A stretch of 64,000 bases of DNA from Amaranthus tricolor (GCF_026212465.1 NC_080048.1:40011875-40075874); one strand, 5' to 3'. Shown: positions 42,530 through 56,600, numbered from the stretch's first letter. The notes: generated by a model not told the origin, from the sequence alone. Program-made: numbers and translations.

Positions 42530-45107
42530 CTATATTTGACTATTTTGATCCATTAGACATGAAGTAGATGCAGCATTTTGCGTTTGTTGTTGACCACTGG
42601 AGCTAGATTGTTGAGTAGATTGTTGAGTAGATTGTTGAGTAGAAGACGATCCCATTTTAGGCCTTCCACCTTTTGACTGGGTCTTTGTTGGTGGTGGTTT
42701 AGGTGGATTCTTGCAGCCCTTTTTATAGTGACCTAGGTCACCGCAATTACCACATCTCCGTTGCTTGAATTCTTTAACAGCCTTCTTACCTCCTTTACCT
42801 TCACCAACTTCCTTCTTTCTCTTCCTCTTGTTAGGCCTTCCAGGCATCTTTCGATATGGTGGAGGAAGTGGTTTGGCTAAAGTGGTTGTTGGCCACATTT
42901 TGTGTCCTGGCATACCATAAAACTTTGGACTATACGTTCTTCGATACGTTTCTATGAGATACGCTTCGTGGACAAAGTCGTTGGCATCTAATTTTCTAAG
43001 AACAATACAAGCAACGTCATGTTTGCAAGGAATCCCTATTAGGTCCCAACTTCCACAATGGCAAGTTTTGTTGGCCAAGTTTACAACGTAAGAGTCGTCA
43101 ATATCATCCACCTCAAACTCATACACATCCACTGGGATTACCCTTAAACCGTATATTTCTTTTGCATGTTTTTCAATCATTTTGGTGATAGCTGGCATCA
43201 ACACACCTTCAAAGTTACTAAGCCCTTCCCTTTTGGCTGCGCTTCGTTGCATTACATATCTCCTAATCCACTCCATTAGAGAAATTATAGGCTTCCCCCT
43301 TGCTTCTACTAATACATTGTTGAATGCCTCACAAACATTGTTCAACAACATCCCAGACTTACTCCTACTACAAAAAGCATGCCTAGACCAGTGTTTTGCA
43401 GGAATAGCAGCTAGATATTCATATGCGTCAACAGAAATATTCTTTATTACATTCATTTCTCTATCAAAATGATTCTGTAAACACATTGTTACTAATTAGT
43501 TTGACATTATGTCAGATATTTATTACATTCTATAAACATAAATGATTCCATACCTTGTTGTAGGCTCTGGCTGCACTCCAAAAGTGTTGTTTGAACAACT
43601 CTTCAGGGAACTTGATCTTGAAGTTCGCCCATATATGCCTACAGCAGAACCTAATTTCACATTCAGGAACCACTGAGTTCAAAGCTTCAATCAAACCCTA
43701 CATTTTCCACAAATTAATATTAGGGTTATAGCATTAGTTACATTTAAAACAAGATATGTGTGAACAAGTAATTACCTTTTGCCTATCGCTCATGAAGGTG
43801 AAAGCTTCAACTTCTGCTTGAACCCAACTACTCGATGCAGTTACCGATCTAAGGTCTTCTACCAGAATATTTAGAAACCAAGTCCAAGTTTCTACATTTT
43901 CTGTTTCAACCATAGCCCATGCAATGGGAAAGATATTATTGTTCCCATCTTTACCTACAGCAGTCAACAAAACCCCAGGGAATTTGCCCTTCAGATGTGC
44001 CCCATCAACACTTATAATAGGCCTACAGCCAGCAACAAACCCCTCCTTACACGTTGTCAAGCATATATACATCCTTTGGAACAAAGGTGGGGGTGTGTCT
44101 ATTCCAATGCATTTAACGATTGCAGTGCTTCCTGGATTAAACCTCCTTATTGCTTCCGCATAATCCCACACCCTGCTATACTCTTCACTAGCATCACCAT
44201 ATATCATTTTCATTGCAATTCTTTTAGCCATGTAACACTTAGAATACTTCACTTCACAACCTAACTCTCTATTAACCCGTTTCTTAAACGCCTTTAATTC
44301 CCAAGTTGGATTGTCCCTCCAATCATCTATGTATTTCTCAGCTAAATACAAAGCAGTGACTTTCTTATTTTGGTGTTGGTGACCACATGTGTGGTTTGGA
44401 AAATAACTCCTTATTTTAATTGTCTCCTCGTCTTTCAGTTTCATGGCATGAACCTTAAAATAACACTTCTTCTCCTTCCCACAAACACAGTTCACAATTC
44501 TACCTTTCGATTTCATGCAATCGCATCTGTTGTAGCAATACACACTTATCCTATTTGTACCATTATGCAAGTAATAATAATTGTAACCACATTCAATAGC
44601 ATGGTACCTTAGTGCTTTTCTAAACACATATGTCGAAGGAAACTTAAGGCCTAAACACAAATTAATCTTACCCTTGAAATCAACCTCAGGGTTGAATGTA
44701 GGATAACTGCATATACCTTCCTCATCATCATTCAATGCACTCAAATCATTATCATCGGACTACGGTTCATCATCATTAAAGTATATGTCTCTGCTGTTTT
44801 GTTCATCAACCTCCTTATCTACTATCAACCTAAGTTCCTCATCATCTATAAACACATCATCAAGACCATAAACTACATTTTCAGCAAACAAATCAGAATC
44901 ATCCTCATATTCATCTTCATTAACACATGTATAATCATCATCACTACTATCCTCAACCTCATCAGCATTACCATCTACATTTGCTAAAACCAACTCAGAA
45001 CTATCAATCAACACCTCATCTACCGTTACATTACCCACCTCAGTTGACAACTCAGACTGCTTCTTTTTCAAATCACTGGCTTTTTTACGGATTGTCAATT
45101 TCTTCAT
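42530..45107 (-). pseudogene. MuDR-type MULE transposase, one in-frame stop
   Basis: Three exons on the minus strand (45107-43776, 43697-43554, 43474-42530) join in frame to about 806 codons. An acidic N-terminal region is followed by a MuDR-type DNA-binding region with Cys/His residues (about 150-250; CYNRCDCMKSKGRIVNCVC, FPNHTCGH). The MULE catalytic core has VDGAHLKGKFPG (first Asp), FMSDRQKG (second Asp) and NVCEAFNNVLVEARGKPI (Glu). A SWIM zinc finger (CHCGSWDLIGIPCKHDVAC), a basic stretch, a CCHC knuckle (CGNCGDLGHYKKGC) and a Ser/Gln-rich tail follow. A single TAG at 44760-44762 interrupts the frame at codon 116; downstream the same frame continues intact, so the nonsense change is the only lesion I see. 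Reinitiation inside the gene could give a truncated protein that still has the catalytic core. Confidence 0.9.
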
Positions 45108-45420
45108 CTTAGCTAATTTTTATATATTGATTTAGCTAATTTTAAGAACCCTAATACAGTATTCAGATACAACAAGAGTCAATTTACAAATTAAAAGATA
45201 TGAAACAACAAATTCAATACAAAAATCGCACAGCACAGGAAGCAAATCTGAAAAACGAAAAAAAATTTAAATTATAGCTACAGCAATGAGATGAAACATA
45301 CCGGATTTGCTTAGAGATTTCAATGAGATGAAGTTACGAGGTGGATGGGAGCGAAATATGAAGCTACAACAATGGAAGATTGGCTGGAAATGGCAGGATT
45401 GAATACGATTTCGAATGCTC

Positions 45421-46356
<936 letters not shown>

Positions 46357-46836
46357 CTCCCTCCTATTCAGAGTAATTGTCTCATTTCCTTATTTGGCAA
46401 ATTCATATCAATTGTCTTATTTCTTTTTTTGTCAATGTTTTTTTTACCTAAATACCCTTAGTTCACACACGTAACTACAAAAATACCCCCGCTTACACTA
46501 CTTACCCAAACTGATTAATTACATAAACCTCATTAATACTCTTAATTTTTCCCTCCCTTTTAAAATCAATCCCCTCCTCCTCCTAAACCCACTAACTGAA
46601 ACCCTAACTCTGTTCCTTCATCTTCATCTTCAACTTTAACGTCCTCCTTTATTTTCATCTTCCTCCTTCATCCCCATTGTCACTGATTATCGTCCTTCAT
46701 CTTCATCTTCATTTTCCTTCAACATCTTCGTTTTCCTCTGTCTCTTCTCTCTTTTCTGGTGTTCGATTGAAACCATAATACGTTTAGGATTTTTTCAAAT
46801 CTTGGGTTTTTTGTGTATGCTTCTAAGTTTTTGAAT

Positions 46837-47145
46837 ATGGAGTCACCAAGTTCTTGTCTTTCTTGGTTGTCTTCATCCCAAGTCAGTGACCTAGTTGGTC
46901 CTCCTAATCCTTGGTTTGACTTCTACAATCGACCTCCTCCATCTCCTACGAACTCTTTTAAAACGGATCCTAATCGGGGAAGAACTTTAACTTCTGAGGA
47001 TGAAGAAATTGGGAGTTTGTTTGATTTATAACTAGATTTGTAAGATCTTTATATTGAAAACTTGTTCCCTTCCTCAAATGAAGAATCACTTGATGATGAT
47101 GATTTGGTGTCTGATTTTGATACATCTTTTATTTTTGACTTATGA
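46837..47145 (+). pseudogene. Unknown passenger reading frame in the mariner-like element
   Basis: One frame of 102 codons from ATG at 46837 to TGA at 47143 is interrupted by TAA at 47029 and 47041. Its start reads MESPSSCLSWLSSSQVSD and it is Ser/Pro-rich; after the stops it continues acidic (NEESLDDDDLVSDFD) to a natural-looking end. The upstream region is CT-rich like a plant leader. I recognise no domain. Preserved composition across the stops suggests a once-coding gene, on the opposite strand to the transposase and facing it. Confidence 0.45.
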
Positions 47146-47579
47146 TGATTTTGTGTTTGTGTTTTTAATGGTATTCATGTCTGTGTTGATGTTCTGATTT
47201 TTTTGCCCTATGATTTTTTTGAGGGTAAACATTTGATTATAGCTACAAAAACCCTAAATCAACTTATTTTGCCACCAATCTAGGGTTTTCAGTTGAAGCC
47301 ACCAAACATCATGTTTAGGAGGCTATGTTCTTACCAGATTCAGGAGGCAATTATTGGAATTTTTTGAGTATCTGTGATGAGAACAATTTGTTCTCTGAGT
47401 TTATGTAATTTTTTCAATTTTGTTTTTGAAGCCAATAGTAAATTGTTGAAGCTGTCATTTTCATTTAAATGTTTATGGTTAAACAACTTAATGATTTTTT
47501 TTGCCTAACATAGTTCATCCAAAAGTGAGTATAAACATGTAACTCAAAAGTATACTCATATCTGTCATATGTACATGCT

Positions 47580-47850
47580 ACTTGTGTTCATGCTACTATT
47601 GCTGAATGTGTTGGTGTTGTTTCCTTTGTTGTTGGTGTTGTTTCTGTTCTTGCTAGTGTTTGTGTTGTTGTTAGTGTTTCTGTTGTTAATGATGTTGCTG
47701 TTGTTGTTGGAGTTGCTGTTAGTGGTGGTGTTTGTGTTGTTGCTGGAGTTTCTGTTTTTGTTGGTGATGACCATTCTGTTGTTGCTGAAGTTTTTGTTTT
47801 TGTTGGTGATAGCCATTCTGTTGTTGATGGTATTTTTGTTTGTGCTGTTG
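47580..47850. repeat. Degenerate GTT/TTG trinucleotide tract
   Basis: Dominated by TTGTTGTTGGTGTT-type words. On the minus strand it codes for the Thr/Asn/Gln-rich end of the mariner transposase frame. On the plus strand it makes a spurious Leu/Val-rich frame. Confidence 0.8.
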
Positions 47851-49213
47851 GTAAATGATGTTGATGAAAAAATTGTTCATCTTTGATCTCCAAGTAAAAT
47901 AAGATGACCTCAAACGTACTTTGACCCACCTTTGTGTCCAAATAACAAAGTGTCTCGTAAATAATTTCCTTTCGTACCCCCAAACAATGTGGGAGTTTCC
48001 CTTCCCTTGCAAGCTTTGATTTCTTTATGTGTGGAATCTGATAATCTATACCACCTAAGTTCTTAATAACCTCAACTTTACATACTTGTAAAGTGAACCA
48101 TACAAACTTCAATGCATTTGGTTGTAGACTCTCAAATGTTGCATTCACTATCATAACCAACTGTACATAATTATTTGCTGATTTTTGATGCTGCAATGCC
48201 TGTATTAACCTAAAAAATCCTAAGTCTAACACATTCATATATGGTGAGTTAGGAGGTTGTTGCACTAAGTGGAAACTACATCCATCAAGTGTTGCTACCT
48301 CTTTAAACACTATGTCATCATCTAAAATGTATGGCTTAGCATTGTCCTGTTGAATGTATATCGTTTTGCTTAAATGTGTTGGCCATTTACTTCTAATTGC
48401 TGGCAGTATCTTGTGCACAATCATGTCTCTCGTGTGTATTTTAGTGATTGATTGTATGGGTTTGGTCTCTAACTCTCCTCTCTTCCTGTTTTTTGAACTT
48501 CTTTGCGTTGCCACTTCTTGTGTAAAAGAAAATATGCCTATCTTTCCATCAAAAATCAGTTCACCTTCATTAGAAAAGATTGGTCTAGCAATAGCACACA
48601 TAAACATGATCTTAGGCACAAATCATTTTGATTGGATTTCTCTATGTGGCTCTCTACCTCTCCGGGTGTAAGATAATATGTCTGTTGTGTCCTTGTGATG
48701 TAAAATAACTTTTCATCTATGTGCACTACATTTGACATGTCATTAAACGTGAAATTGCTTGTGTGCTCATCTAAAATGCAACTTGTAAGACAAAAAATTA
48801 ACCTGTCGAGTTTATTTTTGTCATTAAGCAATGGTTTGATGGTGTGCTTTCGAATGTACTTCTGTTTTTTCCATCTCCAAACTGTGCTTTGGCTAATTCC
48901 CACGGCCCTTGCAATTGCGGCTTGACTTGTCTTTTTCGCCTTTTCAAGTTCCTTGAACTTTGTGTCATCAAAGGGAATCTCATTCCCTTTCTTCTTGCCT
49001 TTCTTCGTACTGTTGACATTTATTGGAAGTTGATTCTTCTGTTGTTGGTCCTTCATCTGTCCCCATATCCTTCCTATTGTCTTCGTTTACAACGTACTTC
49101 CCCATGTCATTGATGATCCCGTGTGCTGGCTTCCCTTTACTATTGACTGACGATAAAAGTTCATGCATTATTTGATTCCTAGTAAAATTATCTAGCTCTT
49201 TTGTTTTTACCAT
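47588..49213 (-). pseudogene. Plant mariner (DD39D) transposase, frameshifted
   Basis: Starts at 49213 (MVKTKELDNFTRNQIMHEL). A helix-turn-helix (QAAIARAVGISQSTVWRWKK) follows. The catalytic triad is VHIDEKLFY, IQQDNAKPY and NVLDLGFF, with 39 residues between the second and third Asp, the signature of plant mariner elements. The HTH and first catalytic Asp (about 49050-48650) lie in a different frame from the start and from the rest. The start and C-terminal parts share one frame, so two indels compensate for each other. A further TGA lies near 48630. The C-terminus runs into a Thr/Asn/Gln-rich tail encoded by a degenerate trinucleotide tract. It is clearly inactive. Confidence 0.88.
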
Positions 49214-49963
49214 GGTTGTACTTCAAATTTGGTTGATGTAAATTAATTAGTGGTGATGAATTCTTTATTTAATGCTATCATTATATAGCTGCAGCCTTTG
49301 AATTTTGTTACTTGGCGCCTCTGAATTTTCTTACTTTGCGCCAATCTGAAAATTTTGGGTTATTGTCTTTGATATTATTGACTTGCTGTGTGGAATTGTT
49401 GCCTCTTTGTCTTTGATGTTACTGACATGCTATCTTCCAGTTTATTTGATGGCTTTGTTTCAAAATCAAAATGTTCATATTTTTCGTAGCTAATTAATCA
49501 ATTTTGAACATTTAATGCAAATCGAGTTTGTTTTGTTTTAAATCTGAAGTCAATGAAAGATTTGATATCCGCATGTGCATGTGGCAAGAGGGTTGTTCGT
49601 ATTCGGTTGCCGTTCAAATAACGCTAAAGAAATCAAGGAAGAATTGAAGACTTAGTTTATTTTTTCAATTTGTAATGTGTAATTTAGTTTATATAATTTT
49701 TTGTAATTTAAGTTAAGTACTTTTATGGTTTGTTAATTTAAAAACCCCGAAAATGTATTATTGTCAGTTAATTTTATTGTAAATGTGAAATCTAATTTTC
49801 CCTCCAAAATTCAATTATATCTACTTTATTTAACAAAAAAGAGAGAATCATTAACAATTAGTCCAATTACTTAAAAAATCACAACTACCACCTTTTTGGT
49901 GGACCGCATCCCACTCTTATCCGTGCCCAATCAAATGAAATAATCAGTGTGAATAGTAGAGAG

Positions 49964-52900
49964 TATAACATAAGATAGTTTGGTGGTTGACCAAATGTAG
50001 AATAATATGTATTCAACTACCAAATAAGTAGTTGCTACTTGCTAATCCTTAATTGCCTACACACAATTACACAAATACAACTTGCATTGATTGGTTTTAA
50101 TTGGTTGGCTTATACTTTAAAGGAGAATAATGACAAAGGGGAGTAGGAGTAGGTCCTTGGATATACATCCAAATTCTTGTAGGGGCTATTGTTAAGATAT
50201 TTCTCTTCTATTATATCATTCCATGGGGTTATATTAATTAATCACATCAAAAAATAATAAATACTTATTTAATTTAAAGATGAGGGTGTAAATTAATGTA
50301 TTAACATAGTTGTATAGTTGATAGTTCCCTTAAATGCAAGTGTTTGTCTTTCTTTGTTGATGAACATGTTACATTTCTTTCTAAATATAGTTTAGTTACA
50401 GAAAGATATTATATTTTAAAATTAGAAGAAAATAAAATTTAATTAAACATTTGATTCAATTAATCAATAGCGTCAACATGAAAGTATAGTACTCTATATT
50501 TTTACATCTCAAAATATTGAATATATTAAATAATATTTAATTTTAAAAAAAGAAAAATTTTTCTAAATAAAAAATTAAATAGAATAAAAACATGTACGTT
50601 TTCTAATACATTAAATCATGTAACCTAAAATCAAAGATCAATCAATATGAATATTATTATAATCATTAATGATAGTGAAGTAAAAAGTATAAAATATATA
50701 GTAATAATACTAAAGGCATTATCAAAGAATTTTGGAGTTAAATTTTTGTTGAGAAAAAAATACGTAGGCAATTTTCAAATGTTTAATGATGTTTTGTTTT
50801 AGTAATAGTTATTAGTAGATAGATTATAAATTTGAACTTGTTTTTAAGCGGTGTAAGCGGTGTTTTCATATTATCAACATTTATATCATCAAACTTTTCT
50901 TTTATCATTTTATTTCATTTACTTTCAATAATGTAGGGGCACAACTTTTTCCGGTCAATCAGGCTCGACTGCTCTAAAAATAATCACTCTTTATGTTTAC
51001 ACTTTTGATTTGACCTTTTTAAATTAATTTTATTATTTAGATTAATATCTCTATTAAGCTGGTCATCTTATAAAAAGTGTTCAAGATCCGTCATTCAATA
51101 AATTACCTACTAATAAAAAAATATAGCACATCCTTCCAAGAAAGGGAATAGTTAAGAGTGTTATCATTTATATTTAAATTCCAATTTAAAAAGTTGTTAA
51201 ATGTTTTAAGCATATAAAAATAGGTATATATTAATAAATATGAAGAGTAGTTAAAGAGAGACCTCACCAAAGATTAATTAAGTAAAGTTAATGATAATTT
51301 TGGAGCATTGTTTATGATTGTGGACAAAGCATAAAACCGACATATATTGTCACGGGTGCTGACATCATCCCCTTGTTTTTGGGCAATCCAAATCCATCAA
51401 GATCTTCTCAAACCCTAATCAGGTTTTTGTCACAGTTGGATTAAGTATCACTTTATTCAGATAAAATTCTGAGTTTTATTTTTATTGGTTTTCTTCGTCC
51501 CTCAATTTAATTTATAATAAAAAAATGATCTTCTCAACTCTCCCAATTTTTCACATCCCATTTTAAAAAAAATTTTTAGATGGTAGATTAATTATTTTAT
51601 TGAATAATAATTTTAATGAGAAAAAAAAATCATAAGCATTAAAAAATATTAAATAAAAGATGGTGAAAAAATATAGAAATCACAATTTTAAAAAAATGTT
51701 GAAATGAATTTAATGAGATATATATAGGGACCAAAAGCAATATAAAAATATTAAAAATAAAGTTAGTGAAAAATATGTAGAGACCATAAACACTAATAAA
51801 ATACTTCTATAAAAATAAAGATGAACAAAGTTAATTATGTCTAAAATACGTGATATAAATAAAAAAATTTTATTGGAGAACAACATGGAACAACCCAAAA
51901 AAAAACAAATGAAAACAACATTAAAGAACCAAGTAAGTTTTAAATTTTTTTAATCTATTATTTTATATTATTTTCCCTTTTATCGAGTATAAAGTTTATA
52001 AGAAATTTTGACTCCAAGTAATACTCAAATTTACCAAAATTTCAACATTAAAGTCATTTTGTTAATTTTCCATTAGATCGTTCACATAGAGCAGGTATGT
52101 TTCAATATGTTGCTATATTTTTCATTTTAATCTGTATTCTTAACTTTACAATATTTTAAATGCAATCTTTTTTAAAATTTATTATCTATTTTTGTTAAAA
52201 ATCTTAATCAAACTAAATATAGGCAAAGCCTTGATATTGTTGGCAATTCTATCAATTTTACACAAATCAATCTCTTTAAATACATGAATGAAGAACATAT
52301 GCTGATCGTTCTACTCCCTTTGTCCCATTTGAATTTGTACCTCATGATTTAAAAAGCCATCAAATATTTAACTTTTAGGGTGCAAACTTAAAGAGACAGA
52401 GGAAATATTTGCTTCATTTTCCCACAAAATTCCGTCTTATGTACCGACCAAAGAATAAAAAAGAGTAAACAATATATGAAACCATCTCACCATGAGACAG
52501 ACTCATATAATTAGTTTATTTCCGTAATTAATCATTTTAAAAACTATAAAATGATCACTTTAGCACATTGTATATACATGAGTCAACTTAATATAATGAT
52601 TTCATCATAAAAGCGTCTAATTTAAAATTTTGTGTAAAATATACTTCTAATAATCTTAAAATAAGTTAATTTATTTGAGCATTATTTTGAGTATTCCTCC
52701 ATTTTTTCTTTTACAAAAAAGCTGTCTGAACAGAACACTCTGAACTGACACACTCTCCATCTTCTCTTGTTTTTTTTTTGTCTATCAGTAAAAACCTCCT
52801 GCACCTGTTTCACTTAACAACCATTGAAAATGGTACAGTTTTTTTCATCATAACCCTTAAAAATTTAAAGTACAAGTAAATAATTCGAGTATAAATTTCA

Positions 52901-53400
52901 TTTTTAAAAATGTAATTATTTTTTAGTGGGTTATTGTAAAAAAAATAGAAGTATCCAGTTAGAAGCAACAAAAGATAAAACCTTTTTTTTTTGTGGGTTT
53001 TGATTCTGAAATCTTTGTGGGTGATTTGGTTATAACTTTTTCTCACTTTGAATGATTGACACAATAATATATCCCAATCTTCTTGTCAATTGCTCTCCAC
53101 CAATTTAATCAAAAAAATAGGTAAAAAAAAAACAAAAACCCTATTAATTTCTCAATTTTCCTACTTTTTAAAAAAACATTAAGAAAAAAGTGAAATTATT
53201 TCTTTTTTTTGTTGTTTGTTCCTTAAAGATTGATGATTGATTCCAGTTGCCAGTTGGGTTTTATCATGAAATTGTAGTGGGTCTTACTTATCTGAATTTC
53301 AATTCCCCTAAAATGGGTTTGTTTTATAAAGAAACAATTTTTATTTATATATTTTTTGTTTAAAGCTCTTCTTTTTTTGTAGTATTGTCAGATAGAAAAG
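49964..53400. other. AT-rich intergenic DNA upstream of the histidine kinase gene
   Basis: No gene is seen; stops are dense in all frames. It contains a short Stowaway-like element at 52314-52405 and, near 52480-52500, a CCATCTCACCATGAGACAGAC word related to the GAGAC-type repeats. From about 52700 the sequence becomes richer in CT and poly-T tracts, as in a promoter and leader region. Confidence 0.5.
52314..52405. mobile_element. Short Stowaway-like MITE
   Basis: The left arm CTCCCTTTGTCCCATTTGAA and the right arm CTTAAAGAGACAGAGGAAA are imperfect inverted repeats with TA on both sides. It is only about 92 bp. Confidence 0.6.
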
Positions 53401-53410
53401 AGGAGAGAGA

Positions 53411-53431
53411 ATGTACCATGTAAGAAAGTAA
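53411..53431 (+). promoter_or_regulatory. Six-codon upstream ORF in the histidine kinase leader region
   Basis: ATG at 53411 encodes MYHVRK and stops with TAA. It lies 265 bases before the first candidate main start. It matters only if this stretch is in the mature transcript. Confidence 0.35.
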
Positions 53432-53589
53432 AGTTTTGGGGGATAAGACAAGTTCCTTTTCTCCTTCATTGAGTGGTTCATTTGGGTTCATAAGAATTGC
53501 AATTGGGTGTTTTTTTTTTTAGTTTTTACCTCTTTTTTCTTTGAATAATTTTGTGGGTTTAGCTTAAATATGCTTTTTATTAACTGGGT

Positions 53590-53694
53590 ATGTTTGATTT
53601 AATGCCTCAGATCTTGGGTTTGTGTGTAATTGCATTTTCTTCAAGTGGGTTTTGTGTAAAAGTTTCTAATTTTGGATGGTTTTTGCTGCTTTAA
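53590..53694 (+). promoter_or_regulatory. Upstream ORF overlapping the first candidate kinase start
   Basis: ATG at 53590 opens a 34-codon frame (MFDLMPQILGLCVIAF...) that ends at TAA 53692-53694, past the ATG at 53676 and in another frame. If the transcript includes it, it would favour initiation at the later in-frame ATG at 53754. Confidence 0.4.
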
Positions 53695-56600
53695 GTGGAG
53701 TATTTCAAGCAAAAAGAATTCTGCTCAAGAATTGCAAGGGAAATTTCGTTAAAATGTCTTTAAATTGTAACCATTCTGGTTCAAATGGTACACTTCCTAC
53801 CAATTTTAAGGTGAAGAAATCTAAAGATCAGGTCCATGGATCTGGTGGTGTGTGGAAATTGAAAGGGAAGATACTAATGTTAATTCTTGTGGTTATTGTT
53901 GGGCTGATTTGGGTTTTGTCTGGGTTGAATGGGACCCATTTAAACCTACATAACAAGTCTTTTCTCTTTGGTGATTTCAAGAATTTGTTATTCTGGGGAC
54001 ATGTTAATTTTGGTCAGCACCAGCTTCAAACTTTTTCTGATCAGGTAATTTCTTTCTTTGTGGTATGTTTTTGTGTAAATTTGCTGTTTTTCTGGTTGTG
54101 TTGCCTGAAATGTGGCTGTTCTTGATGATAAAAGTTGGATACTCCTATAATTTGATAGAACCATGTGGGTCTATGTAGATAAAGTTTGCTGTTTTGTTTA
54201 CTTTGTGTTAAGTAACCAACTCAATCAAAAGCGGAGTTGATGTTCATGGGTTCGCATCTCATGCACCCTTTAAAACCCTCATTTTGAGTGGAATATTAAG
54301 CACCAGTTATGAAGAAATATGCGGTAGTTTGTGTTGCATCCACACTTCAGACCCAAAGGGTATCTCATGCGAGGAGGCTTGAACATATAATTGGCTAAAT
54401 CTTCCATTCAAGCTTTTAGTTGTCTATTTAGGGGTGAAAAAGGAGGCAAAAGTTATACATTATTGAGCTTGCTTTCAAATAGAGGTAAGAGGGAGGGAGG
54501 TGGGTGGGGGTTGTTCTATGTCTAATGCTTTAATTGGCATTTTTGATTGTTTTGAATCTTTGATATTGTTACCAAGTAGCCTAAAACAACTCAAATTTGT
54601 GACTTTATGCGTTTTTCTGACATCCACCAACTTGAATTCATTCATTTTCTTTGGGTTTCTACTAGACTTATGTGAATCATACCATGAGTATGCGTTAGGG
54701 TGGTGTTAAGTACAACATTTCACTACCCCAATATCATTACGGGACTCCTTGCTTGACGGGGTTTTGAGGTGTCAAATCTATGCTCGCCTACCCTTATTAG
54801 TGATGATCGATGTTACTCGGACTCTTCATTTTTCTTCAAGTACCCATGTCCGACTCGGATATTGGTATGTCACTTAAACACTCATTTTAGGCGTGAAATT
54901 GAATATTTAGACGTATCTGACACTTGGACACATATTAATATCCGACTTCAGTCCCTGTGTCCAAGTAACATAGGTGATGATAAATAGGTTGGTAAACCCG
55001 TCGAATAAGACTCTTAAGATAGGTGGTGATGCCCAGACTTATATGAAGTGTATTAATGCCTTAATAGTACTTACATTATAATGTGAACCTTTGTACTAAT
55101 GTAATCATATTAAATTTTTCAGTAGTGTTTGAATAGTGAAACTTCTATTGTTTTTTTGCTCAGGTTACCTCTCTAGACGGGTGTGCATCTAGTTGTATTT
55201 GGTCAACGAGGTTCTGTTGGTGGGTGCTTCTCGGGATGGTGTTTCTAAGTTCGAGGATAATGTACTCTCGTTTTAGCAGTTGGAGGAAACATCTGCTCGA
55301 GCAGTTCAATCCCGAGCCCCAGCAATCGCAGCGGGAGCAGCTAATACAACACAAGCTTCCGCTGAAGAGTCCAGCTAAAACTGCGACCAAGTGGCATAGG
55401 AGATGCCTGTACCTGTTCGTGGTCACTATGGTCTTGGTATCGATTGGTACGTTTTTCTATTTTTATCAAGATACGATTTTCCGAAGAAAAGAAACACTGG
55501 CCAATATGTGTGATGAGCGAGCCAGGATGCTTCAAGATCAGTTCAATGTGGGCCTAAATCACGTGCACGCGTTAGCCATTCTAGTTTCTACTTTCCACCA
55601 TGGAAAAAGTCCTTCGGCTATGGATCAGGTATTTGCTTAAGTTCTTTATATTCTTGATAGTATCTGGAAATACTTCCTCCATTCAAGAAACAGGACTTGC
55701 ACCCAAATGCATATTACCCCAATTTATCATAATTAGTCCAATAATTAAGATCGCCTTTTCGTCGTGATAGTTTGTTCCAAACATGTTAAATGCAAAATGA
55801 AAGTTACCCAACTCATAAACAACAACATTCCATTACGCCAATGCCATAAATGGCTCCCACCTCTGGGTGGTTTGGGATTTTTGGATATATGCAACCCTAC
55901 TCGTGTCAGTGATAACAAAGAGGTTTTTAGTGAAAATCTCGCTTAAATGATGCAAAATGAAAGTTATAGACGAATGTCTGTGTTAAAGAAACAAGTAGGA
56001 CATAAACAAATTATATTGCATAAACAAATTATATTGCATAAATTCAGTCCTCTTTAAATATATAGTTAGCCATAGTCCGTACTATTTTTTTGATAAATTG
56101 GTGAATATCCTTGCAACTTTAACGGATTCCATTCGAAGGAGGTAGTTTAATTTATTCGGGTGATTCTGCAGAAAACGTTTGAAGAGTATACTGAAAGAAC
56201 TGCTTTTGAGAGGCCTCTTACCAGTGGTGTTGCATATGCATTAAAAGTTACACATTCCGAGAGGGAGCAATTCGAGAAACGCCAGAGATGGACTATAAAG
56301 AAAATGGAACATGGAGATCAGACTCTTGTAAAGGATTTCGATCCCGCAAAGATGGATCCTGCGCCCATTCAAGATGAATATGCACCTGTTATATTTTGTC
56401 AGAAGACAGTAGCTCATATTGTGTCTATAGACATGATGTCCGGAAAGGTACATAATTTTTCCATATGTAACTATTAACTTTTCTTGGTTTTAGAAAAGCT
56501 ACATGGGTCAAAGAAAGAAATTACAAAGATATAGCACGATATAGAGTTATATACTGAAGTGGTGAAACCTTATAATCACTTTTACACTTTTTAGTTCTGA

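Larger units (their letters stand above)
46357..49963. mobile_element. Mariner-like element with passenger frame
   Basis: A 3607-bp element starts CTCCCTCCTATTCAGAGTAA and ends in the diverged reverse complement (AATCAGTGTGAATAGTAGAGAG), flanked by TA on both sides (46355-46356 and 49964-49965), as for plant mariner and Stowaway elements. It encodes a decayed DD39D transposase on the minus strand and a short plus-strand frame of unknown origin near its left end. Inverted repeat arms are about 30 bp and noticeably diverged, so it is older than the neighbouring MULE. Confidence 0.85.

Noticed and set aside
47569..47886. Plus-strand Leu/Val-rich frame of 105 codons
   Set aside because: It is the antisense of the trinucleotide tract at the end of the mariner transposase frame and has no domain.
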